DNA of 64,000 nucleotides, from assembly GCA_045600225.1 (NCBI GenBank), contig JAZRXL010000069.1, forward strand, positions 1-64,000, in the 5' to 3' direction. Shown piece by piece: positions 26,819-34,714 of the stretch (the first letter of the stretch is position 1; each line of letters begins with the position of its first letter). The notes under the pieces are model-generated. The model made no database searches and was not told where the DNA came from. It saw nothing but the letters and a program-made list of their open reading frames with translations. Position numbers and translations under genes: made by a program. Source of the stretch: UBA1181 sp045600225 (lineage in GTDB: Bacteria; Bacteroidota; Bacteroidia; Bacteroidales; Paludibacteraceae).

Positions 26819-27697
26819 TTAGAAATAGGATATTTCTCTTTTAGACAAAGTGGTTAATAAGTTATTAATCAGTCTACTTGTTCCTATTCTGAATAAAGAC
26901 GAATTAAGCCATTCTTCACCTAAAATGGAAGCAACTATAGTATAGTAAGAAACAGCTGTTTGAGTATCGGAAACACCACCAGAAACCTTAATTCCAACTT
27001 TAGCATTGTTTAGTTCATTAAACTCTTTAGCAGCCTGACACATCACATAAACTGCTTCGTAAGAGGCACCTTTTGATATTTTTCCTGTAGATGTTTTAAT
27101 AAAATCAGCACCTGCTGCCATGGCAAGAATAGAAGCTTTTTTAACCATAGAAAGATCGGCATAAAGACCTGTCTCCAAAATTACCTTCAATTTTGCGCTC
27201 TGACAGGCTGATTTAACTTCAACCAATTCATCATACACCTCAGCATAGTTATGCGAACAGAAGAGAGATAAAGGCATAACATAGTCAATTTCTGTTGCAC
27301 CTTCCATTACAGCCATACCTATTTCAGCAATTTTTACTTCAATAAAGGTATTTGAATGAGGAAAACCTACCACAGTAGCAATCTCGACATCTTCTTGGAG
27401 ATTATCTTTAACTGTAGATATGAAAGAAGGATAAATACAAATAGAGGCAGGATGAGGAAGAATTTCAAACTTCTCATCAAAAGAGTTAACCTTCTCTACC
27501 ATTGAAGTTATACTTTGGTAAGTATCATTTGAATTCAAAGAGGTTAAATCAATGCAACTTAATATGTTGCTATAAACAGCATTTACATTGTACGAACGAA
27601 AATTATCCGCTAAAAGTGCTTCCACTTGTTGATTAACAGAAGTAGTATCTAAATTTGAAAAATCATATTTAGAGAACAACTCTTCAAAACGATCCAT
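26819..27697 (-). CDS. deoC: Deoxyribose-phosphate aldolase
   Basis: A 292-residue class I aldolase that splits 2-deoxyribose 5-phosphate into acetaldehyde and glyceraldehyde 3-phosphate in deoxynucleoside breakdown. ADFIKTSTGKISKGAS carries the Schiff-base lysine. KVGIKVSGGVSD carries the second conserved lysine. VATVVGFPHSNT, in the first half, is the phosphate-side strand. It is longer than E. coli DeoC (259) because of an N-terminal helical extension, as in other Bacteroidota. It is the last of a tight minus-strand run nadA-mazG-deoC with 1-nt gaps. Confidence 0.95.
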   Translation of the reverse strand: MDRFEELFSKYDFSNLDTTSVNQQVEALLADNFRSYNVNAVYSNILSCIDLTSLNSNDTYQSITSMVEKVNSFDEKFEILPHPASICIYPSFISTVKDNLQEDVEIATVVGFPHSNTFIEVKIAEIGMAVMEGATEIDYVMPLSLFCSHNYAEVYDELVEVKSACQSAKLKVILETGLYADLSMVKKASILAMAAGADFIKTSTGKISKGASYEAVYVMCQAAKEFNELNNAKVGIKVSGGVSDTQTAVSYYTIVASILGEEWLNSSLFRIGTSRLINNLLTTLSKREISYF

Positions 27698-27698
27698 A

Positions 27699-28025
27699 TT
27701 ATTTTAATTTTTCATTATTTATGTGACGCTGTACATCACGATTAGTCTTTTTTTCAATATTATTTTTCAGTGCTTTTTCTAAATCGACACCGGTTTGATT
27801 AGCAATACAAACCAATACCCACATAACATCAGCCAATTCATCTTGTAAAGAATATGTCAAATCAGATTCTTTCGATGATTGTTCGCCATATTTACGTGCC
27901 ATCACGCGAGCTAATTCACCCACCTCCTCCATTAAAATGGCAGTATTAGTCAGTTCACTAAAGTAACGAACACCGTATTTTTTGATCCACTGATCTACAG
28001 TAGACTGCAATTCATTTATAGTCAT
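27699..28025 (-). CDS. MazG-type nucleotide pyrophosphohydrolase
   Basis: A 108-residue all-alpha NTP pyrophosphohydrolase of the MazG-like family. NTAILMEEVGELARVMAR holds the EExxE metal site, and LQDELADVMWVLVCIANQTGVDLEKAL holds the ExxD half. Small single-domain members hydrolyse non-canonical or excess nucleoside triphosphates (dCTP in some) and function as dimers or tetramers. The gene sits between nadA (1 nt) and deoC (1 nt) and is surely co-transcribed with them. In Bacteroides I recall the pair mazG-deoC directly following dtd, so the pair seems to have moved as a unit. Confidence 0.88.
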   Translation of the reverse strand: MTINELQSTVDQWIKKYGVRYFSELTNTAILMEEVGELARVMARKYGEQSSKESDLTYSLQDELADVMWVLVCIANQTGVDLEKALKNNIEKKTNRDVQRHINNEKLK

Positions 28026-28026
28026 A

Positions 28027-28962
28027 CTAAAGACCTAACTTCTCGCTAATTTCAAGCATTCTAACAATAGGCAATTTCGCTCTCTCAATGATAGAACTGT
28101 CAACTGTAATTTCAGGAGAGTTATTCAACAAACAATCTCTTAACTTAGTTAGAGTGTTTAATTTCATATAAGCGCAATCATTGCAAGCACAAACGCTATC
28201 TTCTGGCGGAACAGGAATAAATACTTTATCAGGAGCTTGTTTTTTCATCTCATGCAATATTCCACTCTCAGTTGCTACCAAAAACTCCTTAGATTCAGAA
28301 TTAACAGCAAATTTAAGCAATGCAGCAGTAGAACCTACCTTATCAGCCAATTGAACGATAGGACCTCTACACTCAGGATGAACCAATACCTTAGCAGAAG
28401 GATATACTTTTTTCAACGCAATCAATTTCTCTACTGAAAATTGTTCGTGTACATGACAAGCACCATTCCATACAACCATATCACGACCTGTGATAGAGTT
28501 GATATAATTTCCTAAGTTTCTATCGGGACCAAAGATGATCTTTTGATCTTTAGGAAAACTCTCTACTATCTGAACAGCATTAGAAGAAGTTACAACAACA
28601 TCAGTCAAAGCCTTTACTGCCGCAGTAGTATTTACATAAGATATAACCTTGTGACCTGGATGTTCTTTAATGAATTTTGCAAACTCATCAGCAGGACAAC
28701 TATCGGCAAGTGAACAACCAGCATTTGTGTCGGGCACCAAAACTGTTTTATCAGGACATAATACCTTTGCAGTCTCACCCATAAAGTGAACACCACATAA
28801 TACAATCACATCTGCTGTAGTTTTTGCAGCCATTTGTGCCAAATACAAACTATCTCCTATATAATCTGCTATATCTTGAATATCACCAGTTGTATAATAG
28901 TGAGCCATTATTACAGCATTCTTCTCTTTCTTGAGTTTTAAAATTTCTTCCTTTATGTCCAT
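28027..28962 (-). CDS. nadA: Quinolinate synthase NadA
   Basis: A 311-residue [4Fe-4S] enzyme that condenses iminoaspartate with dihydroxyacetone phosphate to quinolinate for NAD. The triplicated fold is visible: NAVIMAHYYTTGDIQDIADYIGDSLYLAQ, then VIVLCGVHFMGETAKVLCPDKTVLVPD, then AGCSLADSCP. The likely cluster cysteines are in the IVLCGVHFM, WNGACHVHEQF and VCACNDCAYMKL segments. HPECRGPIVQLADKVGSTAALL is a family signature. Neither nadB nor nadC is in the window. It is the first gene of the operon and reads away from the candidate origin. No TAnnTTTG box was found upstream. Confidence 0.95.
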   Translation of the reverse strand: MDIKEEILKLKKEKNAVIMAHYYTTGDIQDIADYIGDSLYLAQMAAKTTADVIVLCGVHFMGETAKVLCPDKTVLVPDTNAGCSLADSCPADEFAKFIKEHPGHKVISYVNTTAAVKALTDVVVTSSNAVQIVESFPKDQKIIFGPDRNLGNYINSITGRDMVVWNGACHVHEQFSVEKLIALKKVYPSAKVLVHPECRGPIVQLADKVGSTAALLKFAVNSESKEFLVATESGILHEMKKQAPDKVFIPVPPEDSVCACNDCAYMKLNTLTKLRDCLLNNSPEITVDSSIIERAKLPIVRMLEISEKLGL

Positions 28963-29441
28963 AGTTTCAACCTTTTCTTTATTATGATTAATAAATTTAT
29001 ATAAAAAGATAAAAAGAATATAATGATTATAATAGGCTGTTAGTTATGTTTAAACAAGTCTAAAATAATATTTGCAATTTTCATTCTTAAAATTTCATAC
29101 ACAATTAATACCATATAATGTTAAATTATATTTTCTGATATTCAACCTTTTAAATAGTTTATTAACAGAATTAACATTTAAGCAAATATACAAATTATTA
29201 AAAAAATATTAGAGTTGAAAAGTGTAAATAAGTGGTTAAAACTTCTCTAAAAATTCAAAGTAAATAATTTGGAACTTATTGTTCATTGATTGTATATACA
29301 GATTTATGAAATATGAAACTTTATTTTTCATTTTTTTCTCTTTCAATTTTTACAAGTTATTAACAGGGTTATCAATAGCATTGTAAACAAAAAAGGAGGC
29401 AATTTGCCTCCCTTTATCGTATTAATAGTAGATAATGTGGA
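28963..29441. other. Candidate chromosomal replication origin (oriC), AT-rich intergenic region
   Basis: This is the longest gene-free stretch of the window (479 bp), with long A/T runs over 29100-29360. DnaA-box-like words are TTATTAACA at 29159-29167 and again at 29357-29365, TTATCAATA at 29369-29377, and TGTGGATTA at 29436-29444 (TAATCCACA on the other strand, one mismatch to the DnaA consensus). The + strand changes from A/C-biased on the left to T/G-biased on the right across this gap. Three parS-like sites lie 6-7 kb to the left. The ychF terminator (29390-29415) shares the right edge. No dnaA gene is near, as in many Bacteroidota. The origin call is inference. Confidence 0.5.
29390..29415 (-). 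terminator. Terminator of ychF
   Basis: A GGAGGC/GCCTCC stem with a 5-nt loop is followed, on the minus strand, by TTTTTTG. Confidence 0.7.
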
Positions 29442-30542
29442 TTAAACATTAAATCTAAAATGCATAATGTCTCCATCTTGACCTATATAGTCTTTACCTT
29501 CTATTGATATTTTACCTGCTTCACGACAAGCTGCTTCTGATCCAAGTGATACATAGTCATCATATTTGATAACTTCAGCACGGATGAATCCCTTCTCGAA
29601 ATCTGTGTGGATAACACCTGCACATTGAGGAGCCTTCATACCGCGTCTGAATGTCCAAGCACGTGTTTCGTCGCTTCCTGATGTGAAGAATGTTTGAAGA
29701 TCCAAAAGTTTGTAAGCTGCTTTGATTAGTCTTGAAACTCCTGATTCTTTCAATCCTGCTTCTTCAAGGAACATTTGTCTCTCTTCGTAAGTTTCTAATT
29801 CTGCAATGTCTGCTTCTGTTGCTGCTGCTACAATAAGCATCTCTGCATTTTCCTCCTTTATAGCCTCTGCTACTGCTTGAGTATATTGATTACCATTAAC
29901 TGCACTACCCTCATCTACATTACAAACATAGAGTACAGGTTTTGTTGTCAATAGGAAAAGATCTTTTGCAAGTGGTTTTTCTTCTTTGGTAAGTTCTACC
30001 GTACGAGCAGATTTACCTGCTAAAAGAGCCTCTTTATATCTAAGAAGAATATCGAGAATTACCTTTGCGTTTTTATCGCCACCTGCTTTAGCTTGTTTTT
30101 CAGTTTTTTGAATACGGCTTTCTACAGTCTCAAGATCCTTCATTTGAAGTTCCATGTCAATGATCTCTTTGTCACGAACAGGATTAACAGAACCATCCAC
30201 GTGTGTAACATTTGGATCATCAAAACATCTTAAAACATGCAATATTGCATCTGTTTCACGGATGTTAGCCAAGAATTTATTACCTAAACCTTCACCTTTA
30301 CTTGCACCTTTTACAAGACCTGCAATATCTACTATTTCTACAGTTGTAGGGATGATGCGTTGAGGATTGTCTATTTCTGCAAGTTTGTTTAGACGCTCGT
30401 CTGGAACTGTGATGACACCTACATTAGGTTCAATAGTACAGAATGGAAAATTTGCTGCTTGTGCTTTTGCGTTAGATAAGCAGTTGAAAAGAGTCGATTT
30501 ACCCACATTAGGCAAACCTACAATACCACATTGTAATGCCAT
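29442..30542 (-). CDS. ychF: Redox-regulated ATPase YchF (Obg-family)
   Basis: A 366-residue ribosome-associated P-loop ATPase. GIVGLPNVGKSTLFNCL is Walker A. FCTIEPNVGVITVPD is the switch region. DIAGLVKGASKGEGLGNKFL is the G3 motif region. The G4 motif is NVDE instead of NKxD, which is why YchF prefers ATP to GTP. A coiled-coil insertion follows (about 130-200). The C-terminus is a TGS domain (RRGMKAPQCAGVIHTDFEKGFIRAEVI). It lies alone with its own promoter and terminator. Its + strand is strongly T-rich while the equally oriented nadA on the other side of the gap is A-rich. Confidence 0.97.
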   Translation of the reverse strand: MALQCGIVGLPNVGKSTLFNCLSNAKAQAANFPFCTIEPNVGVITVPDERLNKLAEIDNPQRIIPTTVEIVDIAGLVKGASKGEGLGNKFLANIRETDAILHVLRCFDDPNVTHVDGSVNPVRDKEIIDMELQMKDLETVESRIQKTEKQAKAGGDKNAKVILDILLRYKEALLAGKSARTVELTKEEKPLAKDLFLLTTKPVLYVCNVDEGSAVNGNQYTQAVAEAIKEENAEMLIVAAATEADIAELETYEERQMFLEEAGLKESGVSRLIKAAYKLLDLQTFFTSGSDETRAWTFRRGMKAPQCAGVIHTDFEKGFIRAEVIKYDDYVSLGSEAACREAGKISIEGKDYIGQDGDIMHFRFNV

Positions 30543-30600
30543 ATTTGTATTATATTTATTTCAAAATTGTATGGAACCGAGTTGGGTTTCCAATCATTTG

Positions 30601-30608
30601 CAAAGATA
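30601..30608 (-). promoter_or_regulatory. -7 promoter element of ychF
   Basis: On the minus strand TATCTTTG matches TAnnTTTG, leaving a leader of about 50 nt. Confidence 0.55.
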
Positions 30609-30656
30609 CTTTATTTTAAGAACAAAAATGTAAATTATAGCGTGTTTTGCTCTTTA

Positions 30657-31133
30657 TCATTTAGTATGTGGCCACATTTCGTATGGTGTGCGTGCCAAAC
30701 TTGCATTAGTGTAGCGTTTGTCATTGGATACTTCTTCACCAATCCATTCTGGTTTTTCGAAAGGCTCATCCTCGCTTTTCAGTTCTATTTCTGCTACCAC
30801 TAAACCACTATTCTTTCCTACGAATTCATCCACTTCCCAACAATGGCCTTCATACATTATCTTATGTCTGTATTTTTCTACGGTTTCGGTTTTGGCAATG
30901 GTAAAAAGTTGTTCAGCATCTTCCATTGGAATATCGTATTCGAACTCCATACGGGAAATGTTTTTCGCTTTACTTTTAATGGTTAGTTTTGCCTTATCTC
31001 CTTCGACACGAACTCGAATTGTATTGTCTCCCTTCTCGTTTAAATAGGCTTGTTTATAAAGAATTCCAACAGAATTTTTCTTCCAGGAATCGTTTTTTAA
31101 AAGAAATTTTCTCTCTATTTCTAAGTTCATTTT
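30657..31133 (-). CDS. CYTH-domain (triphosphate tunnel) protein
   Basis: A 158-residue CYTH protein. MNLEIERKFLL at the N-terminus is the ExExK signature (EIERK). The beta strands carry alternating charged residues that line the tunnel (TIRVRVEGDKAKLTIKSK, RMEFEYDI, VAEIELKSEDE). WEVDEFVG is a further family motif. Members bind triphosphate groups. Bacterial single-domain ones are usually tripolyphosphatases, and some make cAMP, so the activity is unsettled. The frame could start six codons earlier at ATG 31151, but that ATG lies only 1 nt after a -7 box (31153-31160), so the transcript would begin at or after it. The start at 31133 also matches the family N-terminus. It is divergent from the Wzz-like gene. 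Confidence 0.85.
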   Translation of the reverse strand, partial: KMNLEIERKFLLKNDSWKKNSVGILYKQAYLNEKGDNTIRVRVEGDKAKLTIKSKAKNISRMEFEYDIPMEDAEQLFTIAKTETVEKYRHKIMYEGHCWEVDEFVGKNSGLVVAEIELKSEDEPFEKPEWIGEEVSNDKRYTNASLARTPYEMWPHTK

Positions 31134-31152
31134 CGAAATTTTTTTGGACATA

Positions 31153-31160
31153 CAAAATTA
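31153..31160 (-). promoter_or_regulatory. -7 promoter element of the CYTH gene
   Basis: On the minus strand TAATTTTG matches TAnnTTTG, 19 nt before the ATG at 31133. Confidence 0.55.
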
Positions 31161-31167
31161 TAAATTA

Positions 31168-31198
31168 TTTGTTGCTTGCGATAATATTTGTAATTTTG
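31168..31198 (+). promoter_or_regulatory. Promoter of Wzz-like gene 1
   Basis: TTTG (31168-31171), 19 nt of spacer and TAATTTTG (31191-31198) give a full match to the Bacteroidota -33/-7 consensus. The leader is about 17 nt. Confidence 0.65.
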
Positions 31199-31221
31199 TT
31201 CAGTTTTAAAAAATTGTTATT

Positions 31222-32205
31222 ATGAATAATATGGATCAGCAAGAGATGAACATATTCCAGGTAATGGGAAGAATAGGCCGTTCGATAGGTCGATTTTTTT
31301 GTTCAATTGCTTCAATGTTTGGTGAAATAGCCCGTTTGGCATATAAGTACAAATATCTATTTTTGATATTTTTAGCTTTAACGATTGCGCTTTGTGTATA
31401 TCAGCGTCGTGATGAGGCAAAGATGTATCGTGCTCAGATGTATATGCTAATCAATGATGGAGATGTTTTTACGTATAATGCTATGTTAGAGCAGTTGTCT
31501 CAATATCCTATGAGAAATGATACAGAGGGATTGGCAGAGGCAATGGATGTTTCAGTAGAGGTAGCATCAAAAATCTATGGTTTCCAATTGTTCCACGTAA
31601 TCGATATTAACCAAGATTCAGTGATGGATTTTGTGGATTACAAACATGACATTGATTTAGGTGATACGTTAAACTATATTATGCCTAATCAAGCAGTTGT
31701 TCGTGCTAAGTTGAACGACTTGTCTTGTTGTGAAGAGGTTCAAAAAGCTTTGTTAGCTTATTTTTCTAAAAATGATTATTTGGCATCGTTGAATATTGCA
31801 CGTCTATCGTCATTGGAAGAGCGCGAATGGATGTTCCATAATGCTTTGATGAACCTTGACAGTTTGCAAAAGATAGAATTACTTAAGGGTCCTTCATATG
31901 CTATGGAGTTTGCCTCAAAAAGGCAAGAGTCAAAGCCATTTATGACAACGAAACGCGAGATGTATTACAACGATATGAAGGCATTGTTTGATATCAATGA
32001 GAAAATTGCCGTTGATATGTCTACTAACCTTGAAGTGGCAACTGTCGTTTCTAACATGCAACCTGAATATAAGTTAGAAAATCCAACTTGGAAAATCGTA
32101 TTGTTTACTTCTTTGCTTGGTTTCATTTTATTCGCTCTTTCAGCCTTTGTTTGGGACAGAAAAGATCAGATAGTTTCTTATTTGAAGAACGAGGAAAAGA
32201 AATAG
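31222..32205 (+). CDS. Wzz-like chain-length-determinant-type membrane protein, copy 1
   Basis: A 327-residue inner-membrane protein with two membrane spans, near residues 45-61 (YLFLIFLALTIALCVY) and 290-308 (IVLFTSLLGFILFALSAF). The ~230-residue periplasmic part between them is mostly helical. That is the polysaccharide co-polymerase (Wzz) layout, although no Pro-rich TM2 motif is clear. The protein at 43854 has the same plan: an amphipathic N-terminus, a single helix, a VDY segment (FVDYKHDIDLGDTLNYIMP here, YVDYEGIFNASDTTDMIMP there), and FS(K/Q)N before the coiled region. The two are paralogues. It lies alone between its promoter and a perfect hairpin, divergent from the CYTH gene. Function in glycan length control is inferred from topology only. 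Confidence 0.6.
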   Translation: MNNMDQQEMNIFQVMGRIGRSIGRFFCSIASMFGEIARLAYKYKYLFLIFLALTIALCVYQRRDEAKMYRAQMYMLINDGDVFTYNAMLEQLSQYPMRNDTEGLAEAMDVSVEVASKIYGFQLFHVIDINQDSVMDFVDYKHDIDLGDTLNYIMPNQAVVRAKLNDLSCCEEVQKALLAYFSKNDYLASLNIARLSSLEEREWMFHNALMNLDSLQKIELLKGPSYAMEFASKRQESKPFMTTKREMYYNDMKALFDINEKIAVDMSTNLEVATVVSNMQPEYKLENPTWKIVLFTSLLGFILFALSAFVWDRKDQIVSYLKNEEKK

Positions 32206-32223
32206 TTTTAAAAGATACAAAAC

Positions 32224-32253
32224 AAAAGGGAGCATCATCGATGCTCCCTTTTT
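32224..32253. terminator. Terminator after Wzz-like gene 1
   Basis: A perfect 13-bp stem (AAAAGGGAGCATC / GATGCTCCCTTTT) has an ATC loop and a T run. It is shared with the convergent hydrolase gene. Confidence 0.85.
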
Positions 32254-32269
32254 CGTTATAATCAATTTT

Positions 32270-33223
32270 TTATTCTTCAATAACAGAATTCTTCAAGAAA
32301 AATTCTCTAATCTTAGATTCATAGATCTGTGGATGATTTAGAAATGACTTAGCGTGGGCTGTACCTTCTGTAATTAGAAGATCCTTGCTTCCTGTTTGTT
32401 TGGCTTCATATAGTTCATAGACCATTGATGTAGGGACGTAATCATCCGAATCGCCATGGATGAACAACATTGGTAACTTACATTTAGCTACTTGATTTAC
32501 GGCAGATGCCTCATCAAAATTCCATTTAAATCTCCATTTTGTGACGATAGATGCTACATCGATTATAGGATGTTTAGGCATTCCAAAGTCTTCTTTCAAT
32601 TCCTTCGTAAATTGGTCTTTAACGGAAGTGTATCCGCAATCATCAACAATTGCCTTTACTTCTTTTGGAAGTTCTTCTCCGGATGTCATCATAACAGTGG
32701 CACCACCCATAGAGACACCATGTAGTATCATCGTGTTGCTTTTCCATAGATTGTTAGCCACATCAATCCATTGAAGAATGTCTAATCGGTCTAACCAGCC
32801 CATTCGGATAGATTTTCCTTCACTCTTTCCATGGTATTGAAGATCAGGTAGAAGGATGTTAAAATGAAAATTATCATAGTACATTTTTCCTATTGGCAAC
32901 ATTCTTAACGAGCAATCAGTGTAACCATGCACCATAATAGCAGTTCCCTTTGCCGAGTCATTGCTTAAATAAAGGGCATGTAGCTTCACTCCATCTTTGT
33001 TTTCGATGAAAGTATCCCTTAGAGCAGAGGTTTTCATCAATGAATCTTTCCATTCTAATACTCCATTGTATTGTGTTAAAAACTGGTCACTTTTCTGATC
33101 GTACTGTGACACTTCGCTTGGCTGTAGAGCATAGATAGTCATTGCGAAACTAACTATGAATACCATTAGAACTAAAAAACTAATGATAGAAGCTACAATG
33201 ATAATGATTTTTTTCTTTTTCAT
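32270..33223 (-). CDS. Membrane-anchored alpha/beta hydrolase
   Basis: A 317-residue hydrolase with an N-terminal signal anchor (residues 5-30: IIIIVASIISFLVLMVFIVSFAM after KKKK), so the enzyme faces the periplasm. IMVHGYTDCSLRM gives the oxyanion region. LHGVSMGGATVMM is the nucleophile elbow GVSMGG with its serine. LFIHGDSDDYVPTSMV supplies the catalytic Asp, and TEGTAHAKS the His. It resembles the BAAT/Hydrolase_4-type esterases of Bacteroidota; the substrate is unknown. It starts 3 nt after the RecD-like helicase gene and is co-transcribed with it, with no obvious functional link. Confidence 0.85.
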   Translation of the reverse strand: MKKKKIIIIVASIISFLVLMVFIVSFAMTIYALQPSEVSQYDQKSDQFLTQYNGVLEWKDSLMKTSALRDTFIENKDGVKLHALYLSNDSAKGTAIMVHGYTDCSLRMLPIGKMYYDNFHFNILLPDLQYHGKSEGKSIRMGWLDRLDILQWIDVANNLWKSNTMILHGVSMGGATVMMTSGEELPKEVKAIVDDCGYTSVKDQFTKELKEDFGMPKHPIIDVASIVTKWRFKWNFDEASAVNQVAKCKLPMLFIHGDSDDYVPTSMVYELYEAKQTGSKDLLITEGTAHAKSFLNHPQIYESKIREFFLKNSVIEE

Positions 33224-33226
33224 ATT

Positions 33227-34621
33227 TTAATCTTTCCAATTAACTAAATACAATTTTTGGGTTGCTCGTGTAAATGCGGTGTAGAGCCATCGATAGTACT
33301 CTTTACCTAACGACTCTTCTGTGATGTATCCTTGGTCGAGGAAGACGGTGCTCCACTGACCTCCCTGTGCTTTATGACAAGTAACAGCATAGGCAAATTT
33401 TACTTGTAGGGCATTCAGCCAAGGATCTTCCCTCATCTGTTTAAATCTTTCCCTTTTATTCCCTATGTGCATATAATCTTCTAACACAGAGTTATATAAT
33501 CTGTTATTCTCATCACGTGTTAATGATGGAGATTCGCTCTGTAAAGTATCCATCAAAATTCGTGCCTCAATTTCCAAGTCGTAGTCAGGAAGCGAAAGAA
33601 CCACATCGGCAAAACGAAATCCATACATCTCATAAGTATGTCTAATTCGTTTTAATTGTGCAACATCGCCATTGGCAATGAAGTCTAATTTTCCCTCTGT
33701 TTGTTTCGACCAGAAATAATTATTTTTTACAATCATCAACAAGTCTCCGGAAGAGAGTTCCTCTTCTCTGTAAAGTATACGATTTCTAACGCCATTATTG
33801 AAGATGTTTGCTCGTTTGTTGGAGCGGGAAATGATGATAGTGTCATCTACCCCATTATGACTATAGGCTGATGAAATCTCTTCGATCAGGTCCTCCCCGG
33901 ATATTTTTTGAATATCGGGAAATTCGAAGTTTACTTTTGGAAAATCAAAGAATTGTTCTTCTGCAATAAGTTGCCTTAGTTGTGTGGCATTCCAAAGTAT
34001 TCCTGATTCATTGGATTGTCTGACAACATCTGTTAGTTCGCAGCTAATGGTTCTTAAGTAGCTTCCCCGAAAATAATTGGGGTCGAGTGCCGGACTAATC
34101 TCTTGTCCGATAGGAGGTAACTGTGCAGTATCTCCCACTAAGATTAGTCTGCATCCTTCTGTCCCGTAGATGTAACTTATTAGATCCTCCATTAAGTTAC
34201 CAGAACCGAAAGAACCCTCATTGTAATTGGCTATCATAGAAGCTTCGTCGACAATGAAGAGAGTATGTTTATGGAGGTTAACATCAAGGGAGAAGACGCC
34301 ATTCAATTCACCAACTGTTTGTTGGCGATAGATTTTTTTATGTATTGTATAAGCAATATGGTTGGAGTAGGAACTTAGTACCTTAGCAGCCCTTCCTGTT
34401 GGTGCCATTAGGATTACAGGTTGTTTAAGTTCATCCATTGCCTGTATCAGTGCACTTACGATAGATGTTTTACCTGTTCCTGCATATCCTTTTAGAAGAA
34501 AAATTGTGTCAGATGAGGAAGTTACGAACTCACACATATTCTCTAGTACCTCCTCTTGTTGAGGTGTTGGGATGTGCGAAAAGTAGGACTTAACCCTCTC
34601 TAATAAATAATTATTCATCAT
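33227..34621 (-). CDS. RecD-like superfamily 1 helicase / ATPase
   Basis: A 464-residue SF1B-type helicase. FLLKGYAGTGKTSIVSAL is Walker A (motif I, residues ~42-59). LFIVDEASMI is motif II. LILVGDTAQLPPIGQ is motif III. VVRQSNESGILWNATQLR is motif IV-like. YAVTCHKAQGGQWSTVFLDQ and YTAFTRATQKLYLV are motifs V and VI in a UvrD_C_2-type domain. It is too short for RecD of RecBCD and matches the single-subunit RecD2/Dda-like 5'-3' helicases common in Bacteroidota. There is no recB or recC nearby. The partner or pathway is unknown. Confidence 0.85.
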   Translation of the reverse strand: MMNNYLLERVKSYFSHIPTPQQEEVLENMCEFVTSSSDTIFLLKGYAGTGKTSIVSALIQAMDELKQPVILMAPTGRAAKVLSSYSNHIAYTIHKKIYRQQTVGELNGVFSLDVNLHKHTLFIVDEASMIANYNEGSFGSGNLMEDLISYIYGTEGCRLILVGDTAQLPPIGQEISPALDPNYFRGSYLRTISCELTDVVRQSNESGILWNATQLRQLIAEEQFFDFPKVNFEFPDIQKISGEDLIEEISSAYSHNGVDDTIIISRSNKRANIFNNGVRNRILYREEELSSGDLLMIVKNNYFWSKQTEGKLDFIANGDVAQLKRIRHTYEMYGFRFADVVLSLPDYDLEIEARILMDTLQSESPSLTRDENNRLYNSVLEDYMHIGNKRERFKQMREDPWLNALQVKFAYAVTCHKAQGGQWSTVFLDQGYITEESLGKEYYRWLYTAFTRATQKLYLVNWKD

Positions 34622-34670
34622 TTTTTAAAAATAAACTGACAGAAAAAGCAGTCGGTAAAACCTTTTTTTT

Positions 34671-34678
34671 TATTTTTG
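34671..34678 (+). promoter_or_regulatory. -7 promoter element of the 34.7-37.1 kb operon
   Basis: TATTTTTG matches TAnnTTTG, 36 nt before the ATG at 34715. Confidence 0.5.
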
Positions 34679-34714
34679 TACGATTTTAAGAACAAAAGTA
34701 ATAATTAATTCAAT

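Noticed and set aside
30190..30206. CCACGTG core in ychF as a parS
   Set aside because: The flanks (CATCCACGTGTGTAAC) do not match the parS arms; it is probably codon-driven.
31589..31604. TGTTCCACGTAATCGA in Wzz-like gene 1 as a fourth parS
   Set aside because: Only the left arm matches; the right arm has several mismatches, and it lies within a coding sequence.
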